From positions 3,596,001-3,660,000 of the forward strand of contig NZ_CP094289.1 of the NCBI RefSeq assembly GCF_022759505.1: a stretch of DNA of 64,000 bases, written 5' to 3'. Shown here piece after piece: positions 1-9,219 of this stretch. Both the position numbers and the translations under genes were made by a program. The stretch's first letter is position 1. Every line of letters begins with the position of its first letter. The notes beneath the pieces were generated by a model that was given only the letters and a program-made list of their open reading frames with translations, had not been told where the DNA came from and made no database searches. This DNA is from Georgenia sp. TF02-10 (lineage in GTDB: Bacteria > Actinomycetota > Actinomycetes > Actinomycetales > Actinomycetaceae).

Positions 1-836
1 TGGCCCGTGACGGCGACGTCCTCGGGCACGCGCAGGTCGTGCTCCCGTAGGGTGTCGAGGACGCCCCGGGCGATCTGGTCGCTGCCGCAAATCACGGCGT
101 CGAGGTCGGGGTGCTTGCCGAGGATCGTCTCCATGCCGTCCCGCCCCCAGGCCTCGTCCCAGGACCCGAAGAAGGCCTGGCCGTCGAGCGGTTCGACGCC
201 GGCTGCCACCAGCGCGCCCATGGCGCCCCTGGCTCGTTCCCGCGCCGCCGAGTATGTCTCGTCCCCCGTGATGACCGCGATGCGGCGGCGGCCCCGGGAG
301 AGCAGGTGCTCGGCGACGAGCACACCGGCCTGGACGTTGTCACTCACCTGAGACATGTCCTGCGGGTCCTCGGAGGGGGCGTACGCGTAGACGACCGGCA
401 CGGGGAGCCTCCCGAGCGATGGACGCACGTCCGGCCGGGCACCGACGATGATGAGGCCGTCGACGTTGCGCCCGAGCAGCGCCTGGACGTGGTAGCGCTC
501 GCGGATCTTGTCCCCCCGGGCGTCGCACAGCAGCACCGACACCTCGCCGCTGCCCGCCTCGTCCTCCGCGCCGAGCAGGGTCGGGATGGAGAAACGCCCC
601 TCGAGGTCGTGCGTGATGAGGCCGATCGCGCCGGACCGGCCCTTCTTCAACTGCTGGGCGAGCGCGTTCGGACGGAACGCGAGCTCCTCCGCCGCGGCCA
701 CCACCCGTTGACGCGTCTCCTCACGCACCTGCCGGCGGCCGTTGAGCGCCTTGGACGCCGTCGCGACCGAGACACCGGCGATCCGTGCCACGTCCGCGAG
801 CGTCGGTCTGCGCACGGGGATGTTGTCTACCGCCAC
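1..836 (-). CDS. LacI-family transcriptional regulator (C-terminus cut by window edge)
   Basis: Reading from a GTG at 836, the protein starts with a LacI-type helix-turn-helix (PTLADVARIAGVSVATASKA, then a hinge helix ending in NALAQQL), followed by a periplasmic-binding-protein-like sensor domain (LIIVGARPDV, AVITGDETYS, DAVICGSDQIARGVLD). About 278 codons are visible; the last 60 or so lie outside the window. The start is supported by AGAGGA seven bases upstream. It is the last gene of a five-gene minus-strand operon after the ABC importer and the GH127 enzyme, so it probably represses that operon in response to an arabinose-containing sugar. The family is clear; the ligand is inferred from the neighbours. 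Confidence 0.88.
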   Translation of the reverse strand, partial: MAVDNIPVRRPTLADVARIAGVSVATASKALNGRRQVREETRQRVVAAAEELAFRPNALAQQLKKGRSGAIGLITHDLEGRFSIPTLLGAEDEAGSGEVSVLLCDARGDKIRERYHVQALLGRNVDGLIIVGARPDVRPSLGRLPVPVVYAYAPSEDPQDMSQVSDNVQAGVLVAEHLLSRGRRRIAVITGDETYSAARERARGAMGALVAAGVEPLDGQAFFGSWDEAWGRDGMETILGKHPDLDAVICGSDQIARGVLDTLREHDLRVPEDVAVTG

Positions 837-916
837 AGCACGATCCTCTCTGAGTCACTGCCCGGCGACCTCCGCCACGACCGCAGGGCGGTCGAGGCGG
901 AGGTGGTGGGTATCGA

Positions 917-2836
917 TCAGTCGCCCTGGGCGATCGGTAGCCAGATCCGCATCGTGCTGGGTCCACGGTTCCCCCACCGATGGTAGGGGGTGAGGCGGAC
1001 GTCCTGCCCGTGGCGCTCCAGCTTTGCCGGCGCAGCACTGTAGGCAGAACCCGCATTCTCGGGCATCTCGACCGTCCACCCGGTCACGACAACGGTCCCG
1101 TCCTCCACGCGCAGCGGCGCGGTCGTGTCGACCTGCAGCGTGGCGACGTCGGCACCTCCGGGCTGGTCGACCGACTCCGCGCACATGACGAGCGGCCCGC
1201 GCTCGACCGCGACACAGCCGCGAACGGCATCGACGCGCGGGTCGGGGTAGGTCCATCGGCTCTCCATCGCGATGACGACCTCGATCACCGTCCCGGCGGC
1301 CATCACGCCCCGGTGCACGAACGCCGGGGCCTGCGCCGGTCGCGGACCCTCGCCGTCTCCGAGGTCCACCGTCGCTTCCGAGGCCCAGCCCGGGACCCGG
1401 ACCGTGAGCTCCCACGCGTCCGCGGGCGCGTCCAGGACCTCGATCCGCACCCGGCCGTCATGCGGGTACTCGGTCGAGACCCGGATCGTCACGCTGCGAC
1501 CGCCCGGCAGCTCCGTGCTCACGGTGCCGGGGACGAACTGGAGGAGCTGCAGGCCGTCCTCGGTGCGGGTCGCCACGTACGAGGCCAGCTGGGCGAAGGT
1601 GCGCGAGACGTTCGTCGGGCAGCAGGAGACCTCGAACCACGCGGCGCGGCCGGAACCGGAGGCTCGCGGGTGGATGCGGTCCTGCGGCAGCGGCGTCCCA
1701 GCCTCCCGCCGGTGGAGCGTGTTCGTGTAGAAGAACCCCTTGCCGTCCTCCGCGGGGCTCGTCGCCACCACGTTGTAGAGGCTGCGCTCGATGACGTCGG
1801 CATACCCCAGGTCGCCCTTGGCCAGGAGCAGGCGCCACGCCACCATCACCGACGCGATGCCGGCGCAGGTCTCGCAGTACGCCCGGTCCGGCGGCAGCTC
1901 ATAGTCCTCGCCGAAGGCCTCGTCCTGGTGGTGGGAACCCATCCCACCGGTGATGTAGGTCCGGCGCGCCAGGGTCCGCGCGTACTGCTGCTCGACCGCG
2001 TCTACGAGGTCCGTGTCGCCCTCCTCGACGCCGACGTCCACGGCGGCCGCGGCGAGGTAGAGGGCCCGGACGGCGTGCCCGCGCAGCACCTCGGCGTCGC
2101 GGACAGGCACGTCGTCCTGGAAGTACGAGCGCCCGAACTCGATGTCGGCGAGGGTGCCGTGACCGCGCCGCTCGATGAAGAGCCGCGCCTGCTCGAGGTA
2201 GCGCTCCTCCCCGGTGGCCCGGTACAGCTCCACGAGGGCAACCTCGATCTCCGGGTGCCCGCACACCCGCTGCAACCCGTCCGCGCCGAAGGTCCGGCAC
2301 ACGTGGTCGGCGGCCCGCAGGGCGACCCGGACGAGCGGGTCCTCCATCCCGAACCCGGTGCGCAGCCGAGCGACCGCGGCCTGGACGAGGTGGCCGACGT
2401 TGTACAGCTCGTGGCCCCACTCGAAGTCCGTGTAGCGCTCGTCCTGACCCGGGTTGTCGAAGCGGGTGTTGAGGTACCCGTCGGGCTGCTGGCACGCGGC
2501 GATGCGGGCGACGACGTCGTCGAGGGTCGCCTGCAGCGACTCATCGCCGGTCCGCCCGATCTCCCACGCCATGGCCTCGAGCAGCTTGTACACGTCCGAG
2601 TCCGCAAACTCCCGTCCCTGCCGCTCCTTGGCGACCCGCCCGGCGAGCAGGGCGTCGAAGTTGTTGAGCCAGCCCGCCTGCGTCTCCCAGTGGAGGCAGT
2701 GCGGGATCATCGTGTCGCCGTTGAGGGCCTGCCGCTGCCCCCAGAACCCGTCGGTGATCGTCACGCTGTCGATCCCCAGCGGCGTGAGCGCGGTCGGCAC
2801 GGTGGGCAGCACCGGGGCCGCCGTCGTCTGTGTCAT
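917..2836 (-). CDS. Glycoside hydrolase family 127, beta-L-arabinofuranosidase-like
   Basis: The 639-residue protein fits GH127 in length and motifs. In the characterised family member HypBA1 a zinc-bound thiolate cysteine attacks the sugar, using Glu338, Cys340, Cys417 and Cys418. The same pattern is visible here as E322-x-C324 in YCETCAG and C405-C406 in EVSCCPTNVSR. Most members release L-arabinofuranose from short arabino-oligosaccharides. No signal peptide is seen, so it should act in the cytoplasm on sugar imported by the ABC system encoded just upstream (7-bp gap to the permease gene). The ATG at 2836 was chosen over an in-frame start 90 bases upstream because the protein aligns with the family from here and the longer form would overlap the permease gene. 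Confidence 0.88.
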   Translation of the reverse strand: MTQTTAAPVLPTVPTALTPLGIDSVTITDGFWGQRQALNGDTMIPHCLHWETQAGWLNNFDALLAGRVAKERQGREFADSDVYKLLEAMAWEIGRTGDESLQATLDDVVARIAACQQPDGYLNTRFDNPGQDERYTDFEWGHELYNVGHLVQAAVARLRTGFGMEDPLVRVALRAADHVCRTFGADGLQRVCGHPEIEVALVELYRATGEERYLEQARLFIERRGHGTLADIEFGRSYFQDDVPVRDAEVLRGHAVRALYLAAAAVDVGVEEGDTDLVDAVEQQYARTLARRTYITGGMGSHHQDEAFGEDYELPPDRAYCETCAGIASVMVAWRLLLAKGDLGYADVIERSLYNVVATSPAEDGKGFFYTNTLHRREAGTPLPQDRIHPRASGSGRAAWFEVSCCPTNVSRTFAQLASYVATRTEDGLQLLQFVPGTVSTELPGGRSVTIRVSTEYPHDGRVRIEVLDAPADAWELTVRVPGWASEATVDLGDGEGPRPAQAPAFVHRGVMAAGTVIEVVIAMESRWTYPDPRVDAVRGCVAVERGPLVMCAESVDQPGGADVATLQVDTTAPLRVEDGTVVVTGWTVEMPENAGSAYSAAPAKLERHGQDVRLTPYHRWGNRGPSTMRIWLPIAQGD

Positions 2837-2843
2837 GAGTCCA

Positions 2844-3659
2844 TCAACCCTTAACTGCACCTGATGTGAATCCCTTGATGTAGTACTTCTGCAGCGAGAG
2901 GAAGAGCACCACCGCCGGAATAGCAAGAACCACGACCCCGGCCGTCGTCAGGCCGTAGTCGATTACGCCCATCACCTGCTGGCGCATGTTGACCATGGCC
3001 AGCGGGAGCGGAGCGTTGTCCGCTCCGAGCAGGTAGAGCGGAACCATGAAGTCGTTCCACGCGATGAGGAACACGAACAGGCCGACCGTCACGAGTGGCG
3101 CCCGCACGGCGGGGATCATGATCCGCCAGAACGCACGGAAGGTGCCGCAGCCGTCGAGCAGCGCGGCCTCCTCGAGCTCGCGCGGAACCGCCTCGAAGGC
3201 GTTACGCATCATAAAGGTGGAGAAGGGCAGCTGGAACAGGGCGAGCACGAGCCCGACACCGACGAGGCTGTTCTGCAGCCCGATCTCCCCCAGCCAGACG
3301 GACAGCGGGATGAGGAGCGCGGCGTACGGGACCATGAGGATCGCCAGCACCGACATGAACACGATGTTCTTCCCGCGGAAGGAGAACCGCGCGAAGCCGT
3401 ACCCGCCGGTGGTCGCGACCACGAGGGCCGTGCCCACCGCCACGACCGAGATGATCAGGGAGTTGCGCAGGTACGTCCACAGTCCTTCGCCGTAGCCGAC
3501 GAGCGCCGCGTAGTTGCCCAGGCCGTAGCCGTCGGCCTGCGACGTGGCCGGGTTGGGTGACACAGAGTTCACCACTGCCCAGGCGATGGGCAGGAGGAAG
3601 GTCAGGGCGAGAAGCCCGGTGAGTACGTAGTATACGACGCGCCTGGAGGTAGTGGTCAT
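2844..3659 (-). CDS. Carbohydrate ABC transporter permease, MalG type
   Basis: A 271-residue inner-membrane protein with about six hydrophobic segments and the ABC-permease loop EAALLDGCGTFRAFWRIMIP, which docks the ATPase. It belongs to the CUT1 (MalG-like) group of oligosaccharide importers. The ATG at 3659 begins MTTTSRR just before the first membrane segment and lies 11 bases after the preceding permease stop codon. No ATPase gene is present nearby; in actinobacteria such importers usually share the MsiK ATPase encoded elsewhere. The substrate is inferred to be an arabino-oligosaccharide from the adjacent GH127 gene. Confidence 0.9.
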   Translation of the reverse strand: MTTTSRRVVYYVLTGLLALTFLLPIAWAVVNSVSPNPATSQADGYGLGNYAALVGYGEGLWTYLRNSLIISVVAVGTALVVATTGGYGFARFSFRGKNIVFMSVLAILMVPYAALLIPLSVWLGEIGLQNSLVGVGLVLALFQLPFSTFMMRNAFEAVPRELEEAALLDGCGTFRAFWRIMIPAVRAPLVTVGLFVFLIAWNDFMVPLYLLGADNAPLPLAMVNMRQQVMGVIDYGLTTAGVVVLAIPAVVLFLSLQKYYIKGFTSGAVKG

Positions 3660-3670
3660 GATCGCCTTCC

Positions 3671-4606
3671 TCAGTCCTTGTCGCGCCCGCGCAGCGCGCG
3701 CAGCTGGAACAGGTTGACGACGACGAGCGCGACGAGGACGAGCACCGACAGCGCCGCTGCCATGCCGAGGTCCTTCTTCGTCTCGAAGGCGTACTTGTAG
3801 ATGAGCAGGACGATGGTCATCGTCTCGTTGTTCGGCCCACCCTTGGTCAGGATGTAGAACTGGTCGAAGGCCAGCAGCGAGCCCGTGATCGACAGGATCA
3901 TCGTCATCGCAATGGTGGGCCGCAGGAGCGGCAGGGTGATCTTGCGCAGCTGGGTGACCTTGCTCGCGCCGTCGAGGCTCGCGGCCTCGTATATGTCGCC
4001 CGGGATCGCCTGCAGGCCGACCATCGTGAGGATCATGTAGTACCCGGCGAACCGCCACACGACGAGGACGACGGTGGCCCACAGCGCCCCGTTCGCGGTG
4101 CCGAGGATCGATTCCCTGACGTCCATGAGACCGAGCTGGTCGAGGATCGGGTTGAGCGGTCCGACCTGGGGCGAGTAGAGCGCATAGAAGAGCAGCGACG
4201 ACGAGGCGATGCCGAGCGCGGACGGCACGAGGATCGCGGTCCGCAGCACGTTGTTCCACCGGCGCGCCTCCTGCACGAGGAGAGCGAGGAGGAACGCGAT
4301 CGGCATGAGGATCAGCGTCGTCAGCAGGGTGTAGCGGAGGGTGAAGCTCACCGACTGCCCGAGCAGGGGGTCGGCGAGGACGTTGGTGAAGTTGTCGGGG
4401 AAGTTGCTCCCGCGGTTGCCGCCCATGAGGCTCCAGTCGGAGCCGGACATGAACGCGACGAGTCCGATCGGGACGATGAAGAGTCCGACGACGAGGATCG
4501 CCGTCGGCGCGACGAAGGCCCACCCGCGCAGGGCGTCCTTGCGGCCTCGTGGTGACGGCGTGCGGACGGCGCGACGCACCGCGGTCGCAGCGACTTCAGC
4601 AGCCAT
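3671..4606 (-). CDS. Carbohydrate ABC transporter permease, MalF type
   Basis: A 311-residue membrane protein with a hydrophilic, basic N-terminus (about 30 residues) followed by six predicted membrane segments. The EAA loop reads EAASLDGASKVTQLRKITLP. It pairs with the MalG-type permease downstream to form the channel of a CUT1 sugar importer. The start ATG at 4606 has AGGAAGG four bases upstream; an upstream in-frame extension would run into the binding-protein gene and has arginine-rich shadow composition, so it was rejected. The gene lies between the solute-binding protein and the second permease. Confidence 0.9.
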   Translation of the reverse strand: MAAEVAATAVRRAVRTPSPRGRKDALRGWAFVAPTAILVVGLFIVPIGLVAFMSGSDWSLMGGNRGSNFPDNFTNVLADPLLGQSVSFTLRYTLLTTLILMPIAFLLALLVQEARRWNNVLRTAILVPSALGIASSSLLFYALYSPQVGPLNPILDQLGLMDVRESILGTANGALWATVVLVVWRFAGYYMILTMVGLQAIPGDIYEAASLDGASKVTQLRKITLPLLRPTIAMTMILSITGSLLAFDQFYILTKGGPNNETMTIVLLIYKYAFETKKDLGMAAALSVLVLVALVVVNLFQLRALRGRDKD

Positions 4607-4685
4607 GATGCCTTCCTGGGTGGCGGGGAGGGACGGCGCTGCCGGCCGGGGCTGGTGCTGCTGCGCCCCCGGCCGGCAGCGGCGA

Positions 4686-5996
4686 CTACTGGGCGAGGAT
4701 CGCGTTGATGGCGTCGTTGTGGGCCTCGATCGTGCTCGCGTCACCCCACACCGCATCCTGGATGAGGAGCTGCCAGGGGCTGCCCGCGGCGTTGAACGCC
4801 TCGTTGAAGTTGACGGCCACCGGGGTGCGGCCGTCGGCGACCGTGGCGTTGGCGATCGCGGTGCGCGGGTCGGCGTCCGCGTAGCCCTCGGCGAGGACCG
4901 TGAGGTTGGCCGCCGTGTCGTTGTTGTCGGCGAAGACCGTCTGCTGGGCCTCGTCGGACATGAGCCAGGCCATGAAGTTCCAAGCCTGCGCGGCGTTCTC
5001 GGAGCTGCGGGAGATGCCGATCGCGTCACCGCCGAGGAACGTCGAGCCGCCGCCGTCCACACCCGGGATCGGCGCGACGCCGACCTCGAAGGGACCGTCC
5101 TCGAACATCCCCGTCACCGCGGTGAAGGGGTAAGGCATGACGCCGATGTTGCCCTCCTGGAAGGGGGCGGTCCACGTCGCACCGGTCTCGTCGCGCGAGC
5201 CCGCACCGAGGCCGTTGTCGATCTCGGCGAGCTGGCGGTAGGCGCTGTAGACCGCCGTCGCCTCGTCGCTCGCCATCATCGCCTCCGTGCCGTCGGCGCT
5301 CAGCGGCTCGCCGCCGCTGGCCCAGATGCTCGGGAGCAGCTTGAAGACCAGGGCGCCGCCGGACTGTCCCGCGAGGTAGCTGCCCGCGACACCCTCCTGG
5401 TCGAGCGCGGCCACGGCGGTCGCGTGCTCGACGAACTCGTCGAGGGTCTGCGGTCCCTGCTCCGGGTCGAGGCCGGCCTGCTCGTACAAGTCTTTGTTCC
5501 AGACCATGACGGAGATGTCGGTGACGAACGGCAGGGTGTGCTTTCCGCCCTCGATGGTGCCGGCGTCGATGTGGCCCTGCTGGAGGTCGTCGAGGTTGGC
5601 GAGCGAGTCGATCTGCTCGGTGATGTCGAGGAAGATGCCCTCGTTGGTCCAGTAGGGGATGCGGACGACGTCGCCGGCGAGGATGTCGGGCAGGGTGTCG
5701 GTCTGCGCAGCGGCTCCGACCTTGCCCTCGACGTCGTCGTTCGGGAGGATCTCGAGCTCGACCTGGTTCTCGTGCGTGGCGTTGTACGCCTCGACCGCGT
5801 TGATGGCCTGGCGCTCCAGGGGGGCGCGTGTCCACATCGTCAGCGTGGTGCCGTCGTCGGTGCCCTCGGCGGGGATGGAAACGGCATCGCCGCCCGCCTC
5901 GCCCTCGTCGTCGCTGCCGCACGCGGTGAGGCCCGCGAGAAGTAGACCCCCGGCCAGAACTGCTGCGCCGGTGCGGAAACTGTGGTGTCTAGCCAT
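4686..5996 (-). CDS. Extracellular sugar-binding lipoprotein of ABC importer
   Basis: A 436-residue solute-binding protein of family 1. The N-terminus has a basic start, a hydrophobic stretch and a lipobox (LLLAGLTACGSDD), so it should be lipid-anchored outside the membrane. The mature part shows typical family-1 features, e.g. TLTMWTRAPLERQAINAVEA near the start and WNFMAWLMSDEAQQ near the end. The start at 5996 has AGAAGGA six bases upstream; an ATG two codons earlier touches the same ribosome site and is less likely. It is the first gene of the importer/GH127/LacI operon and is the most likely determinant of substrate choice, presumably an arabinose-containing oligosaccharide. Confidence 0.92.
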   Translation of the reverse strand: MARHHSFRTGAAVLAGGLLLAGLTACGSDDEGEAGGDAVSIPAEGTDDGTTLTMWTRAPLERQAINAVEAYNATHENQVELEILPNDDVEGKVGAAAQTDTLPDILAGDVVRIPYWTNEGIFLDITEQIDSLANLDDLQQGHIDAGTIEGGKHTLPFVTDISVMVWNKDLYEQAGLDPEQGPQTLDEFVEHATAVAALDQEGVAGSYLAGQSGGALVFKLLPSIWASGGEPLSADGTEAMMASDEATAVYSAYRQLAEIDNGLGAGSRDETGATWTAPFQEGNIGVMPYPFTAVTGMFEDGPFEVGVAPIPGVDGGGSTFLGGDAIGISRSSENAAQAWNFMAWLMSDEAQQTVFADNNDTAANLTVLAEGYADADPRTAIANATVADGRTPVAVNFNEAFNAAGSPWQLLIQDAVWGDASTIEAHNDAINAILAQ

Positions 5997-6132
5997 GTTC
6001 ATTCCTTCTCGAGTCGTCGTTGAAATCGAAGTGCGCTGACAACGTGCCCGGCCGCCGGAAGTTGTCAGAACGACAGGACCGGCAAGCGCGACCTCCTCAC
6101 GAGGCCGAAACGTACCGAAATCGTTATCCGGA

Positions 6133-6162
6133 ACCATAGCCAGCCGTAGGGACCTGCGTCAA
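6133..6162 (-). promoter_or_regulatory. Promoter of the sugar importer/GH127 operon
   Basis: On the minus strand TTGACG (6157-6162) and TATGGT (6133-6138) are separated by 18 bp, close to the SigA consensus. The expected start of transcription near 6126 gives an untranslated leader of about 130 bases. Directly after the -10 box is a stretch with AACG and CGTT half-sites (about 6107-6126), a plausible but unproven operator for the LacI-type repressor encoded at the end of this operon. Confidence 0.6.
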
Positions 6163-6404
6163 GTCTCGCGTGTCGTACGTTGCGGACGGGTCGCCGACGG
6201 TGCCCGATGCTGGCCGGTACCGAAGTGGATTTCGGCCCTGCCCAGAGGTGAGTCCGGCTGCTCCGGTGGTCCCGCAGCAGCCCCCGTGTCGTCGAGGGCG
6301 TTCGTCCCGTCAGACCGTCGACGGACTCCCACGCCTGTCAGCAGCTCGGCGCGACTCTCCCCAATGAGCTCAGGGTCCTGGCGGTCCGCTCTCCACAGTC
6401 TGTA
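6163..6404. other. Intergenic region without a supported gene
   Basis: This stretch lies between the importer-operon promoter and the terminator of the decayed wall-protein gene. A 94-codon open frame on the minus strand (6159-6443) runs through the terminator hairpin, has no ribosome site and has no recognisable content. No RNA gene or repeat was seen. Confidence 0.5.
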
Positions 6405-6449
6405 ACCCGGTTGCCCCGTGAGCCACGAGGGGCTATGGGGCAACCGGGT
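6405..6449 (-). terminator. Hairpin terminator after the wall-protein pseudogene
   Basis: ACCCGGTTGCCCC (6405-6417) and GGGGCAACCGGGT (6437-6449) form a perfect 13-bp stem around a 19-base loop, about 15 bases beyond the stop codon at 6465. There is no clear T-tract, as is common for actinobacterial terminators. Confidence 0.65.
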
Positions 6450-6464
6450 CAGACGTGACGCGTC

Positions 6465-9181
6465 TCAGGCCTGGTGCTGCCGACACCGGGCGAGCAGCAC
6501 GAGCATGACGCCGGCGACGCCCAGGACGAGTGCCACCAGCAGCGGTGCCGTGCTCGCACCGGTGCCCGCCAGGTCACCCTCCGCCCCGGGGGCTGACTCG
6601 TCCACGACTTCCGGGTCCACGACCGCCGCGTCCTCGTCGGAGCCGCTCTCCGGCTCCGTGGTCGGGTCCGTCGGGTCGGTCGGCGGGTCCGTCAGGTCCG
6701 TCGGGTCCGTCGGTTCACTCGGGTCGGTCGGCGGGTCAGTCGGGTCCGTCAGGTCCTCCCCCGCGACGACCGTCACGGTGGCACCGCGGCGGTCGTCCCT
6801 GCCTCCTCGACGGTGCCGTCCACCGTGGAGGTGCCCGACTCGGCGTAGCTCGGCGGCTCCACCGGTGACCAGGTGACCGGCAGCATCTCCCGCGAGCCGT
6901 CGTTGTACTGGACGACGACGGTCGCCGGCAGCTGGGGCGCCACCCCGGCCCGGGTCGTCACCTCGACCGGGTCGATGGTGTTGATCTGACCGGGCGGGGT
7001 CGCCCGGACCCACACCGTGACCTGCGGGACCAGTGGCGTGCCGTCCGCGATACCGGTGACCGTGAAGGATCCGTCGGCCGCCACCTGGTCCTCCGTGATC
7101 GCCGGCCACGTGACGCCGACCGTGCCTCGGCTCCCGTCGGCGTACACCGCGGCGACCTCCGTGGGCAGCTCCGGGACGACACTGACGTCGGTGCGCACGT
7201 GCAACTCCTCGAGCGACTCCGGCGCGTCGGCGAAGACCTCCCACTCGGCGACACCCACGGCGGAGTACCGACCGCTGCCCTCCGACGCGTGGAACGTCGC
7301 CCGGAGCTGGTCGGTGGAGACCGCGCCGAAGGACACCTCGTTCTTTCCCTCGGCACTCGTGCCGTACTCGCCGACACCAGGCAGCTCGGCCCACTCGCCG
7401 GTAGCGAGGTCGCGGTACTCCAGTACCCACGAGTCGGGCACCACCACCCCGTTGCCCGAGCCTTGGGGGCTGTCGAACCAGAACATCATCGTCGCGCTCG
7501 AGACGCGCTGCGGGGTGTCCCAGCTGTACTGCAGCCAGCGGGTGGCCGGCGCGTTCCCGCTCCAGGTGCCCCACACCTCGGTCTGCGCACCGCCGCTGTT
7601 GCGCCCCTCACCGTTGTTCACGGCGTTGACGTCGTTCCAGCTGGCCGTGAAGGACGCGCTCGGGGTTGCTATGGGCGCGACGTTCGCCGTGCCCGTCGCG
7701 GGTGCGCGTCCATCGACGACGACCTCGGCCGAGCTCTCCAGCTCGCCGTCGGAGGCCGTGAGCCGCAGCCGGTACTCACCGTCGGCGCCGAACCGGACCA
7801 CGGTGGTCGCCGAGGACGGGTCGTCCAAGAGCGGGGAGCGCCCTCGGGTGCCGAGACGACCGTCCACTCGGAGGTGAGTTCACCATCGGGCAGTCCGTCG
7901 TCGAGCACGGTGCCGATGAGGCGTGCGGAACTGGGACGACGATAGTCGGGGTCGACGACCGCCCGCACGCTCGGCGCCTAGTTGCTGACCTCCGGTGCCT
8001 CGGCACCGGTGTGGCGGACCTGGACCTCCTTGATCCCCGTACGGAAGCCTGGCGCGTGGGTCACGGTGACTCGCAGCTGACTCGTCGAGACCCTCCGGGA
8101 ACTGCACGAGGTTGTAGTTGCCGCGCGGGTAGACCGGCGTCTTGGCCTGGCCGGGCCCGGCTCGCCACTCCGAGCCGTCGTGATACTCCACGGAGTACAT
8201 CGACGGCGCGGCGTAGCCCGGGCGCGTCCCGGCAAGCCGCCCACCCTGCGGGTTGTCCGACGAGGACGTCCGATAGAAGTACAGCCGTACCTCGTCCACG
8301 GCCTGGGCGTCACCGAGGTCGATGGTCAGGGAATCCTCGGCGTTGGGCGAGCCCAGCGTGCCCCAGAAGGGCTCGTTGATGGTGGTGCCGTTGACCGCGG
8401 CCTCGGGGCTGCTGTAGGAGGCGTTCTGGGTGTAGGTCGCCGTGACGTCGGCCCCCTCGGCGAGGTTCGGGACGTTCGTGGTGCCCGTGGTGATGCCCTG
8501 GCCTGCCTTGGCGAAGATGTCGACGACTCGGTCCTCGTCGTCGAAACGGACCTCCTCGGGTGCCTGGACGTCGAGCGCCGTGGAGTACACCTCGGTGACG
8601 CCGTCGCCGGTTTCCTCGACCTCTCCGGTCGCGGGGTCGAAGACGACGCGGCCGAGCGAGTCGACCGTGAGGGCCAGGTCCCCGTCGAGGAAGACCGAGT
8701 ACCCCTCGGGGACGCCCTCCCCGTAGGGCCGCTCCCCGTCGCCGGGCTCGTCCCACACGACCGTGAGGTCGCGGTCGCGGTACCGGATGTTGTCGGCCGT
8801 GAAGTACGGCCAGTCGATGTCGATCGGGTCGAGCTCGATCTTCGCGTCGGAGCGGGGGCGCAGGCCCATCGCGTCCTCGATCATCGTGAAGTTCGTCGTC
8901 ACGAGGATCGTGTGGTGGATCCACGAGCGGTAGCCGATGCCCTGCTCGTCGCCCCACTCGGTGTTCGCGGTCGCGGTATTCCAAAACTCGTTCTGGTCCG
9001 GCAGGCGGTTGTCACCGTCGATGTAGTGGGCCCACGCGTTCCAATACAGGAGCTTCTTGTAGTAGTCGGCCCCGACGTGCTCGTTCGGCACCATGACGAC
9101 GGTCTCGGTACCCTCTCTGACCACGTTTGCCTTGCCGAGGGGCACGAGTGCTCGCCTTCGCGCGCCACGTCGATCGACCAC
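6465..9181 (-). pseudogene. Decayed gene for a wall-anchored glycoside hydrolase with discoidin and Ig-like domains
   Basis: Reading on the minus strand across frame breaks gives, in order: the end of an (alpha/alpha)6-type hydrolase resembling MGH1-like enzymes (YYKKLLYWNAWAHYIDGDN; WPYFTADNIRYRDRDLTVVWD), a discoidin-like module (about 8430-8100), a short linker, a second discoidin-like module (about 7680-7200), two group-4 bacterial Ig-like modules (PTEVAAVYADGSRGTVGVTW and a second copy), a TDPTDPP-type linker, and a sorting signal LAGTG with a membrane segment and basic tail. Lesions: a frameshift near 8080, an in-frame TAG at 7978-7980 (SN*APSVRA), a frameshift near 7840, another near 6780, and loss of the 5' end against the neighbouring gene at about 9180-9220. 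Four independent lesions argue for true decay rather than one sequencing error. LAxTG is the motif known for class E sortases. Confidence 0.8.
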
Positions 9182-9219
9182 CGAGCCTTAGGGATACACG
9201 GCAGCCCATGATGACCGAC

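Noticed and set aside
980-2854. Long open frame on the plus strand opposite the GH127 gene
   Set aside because: It is the antisense shadow of GH127; composition is Arg/Gly/Pro-rich and no family or ribosome site is seen. The same applies to the other long opposite-strand frames in this high-GC sequence.
6159-6443. 94-codon minus-strand frame in the intergenic region
   Set aside because: No ribosome site, overlaps both the operon promoter and the pseudogene terminator, and has no recognisable content.
7978-8313. Separate small genes inside the decayed hydrolase region
   Set aside because: Each open fragment is a piece of one domain chain in a shifted frame; the fragments join into a single discoidin/Ig-like protein when the lesions are bridged.
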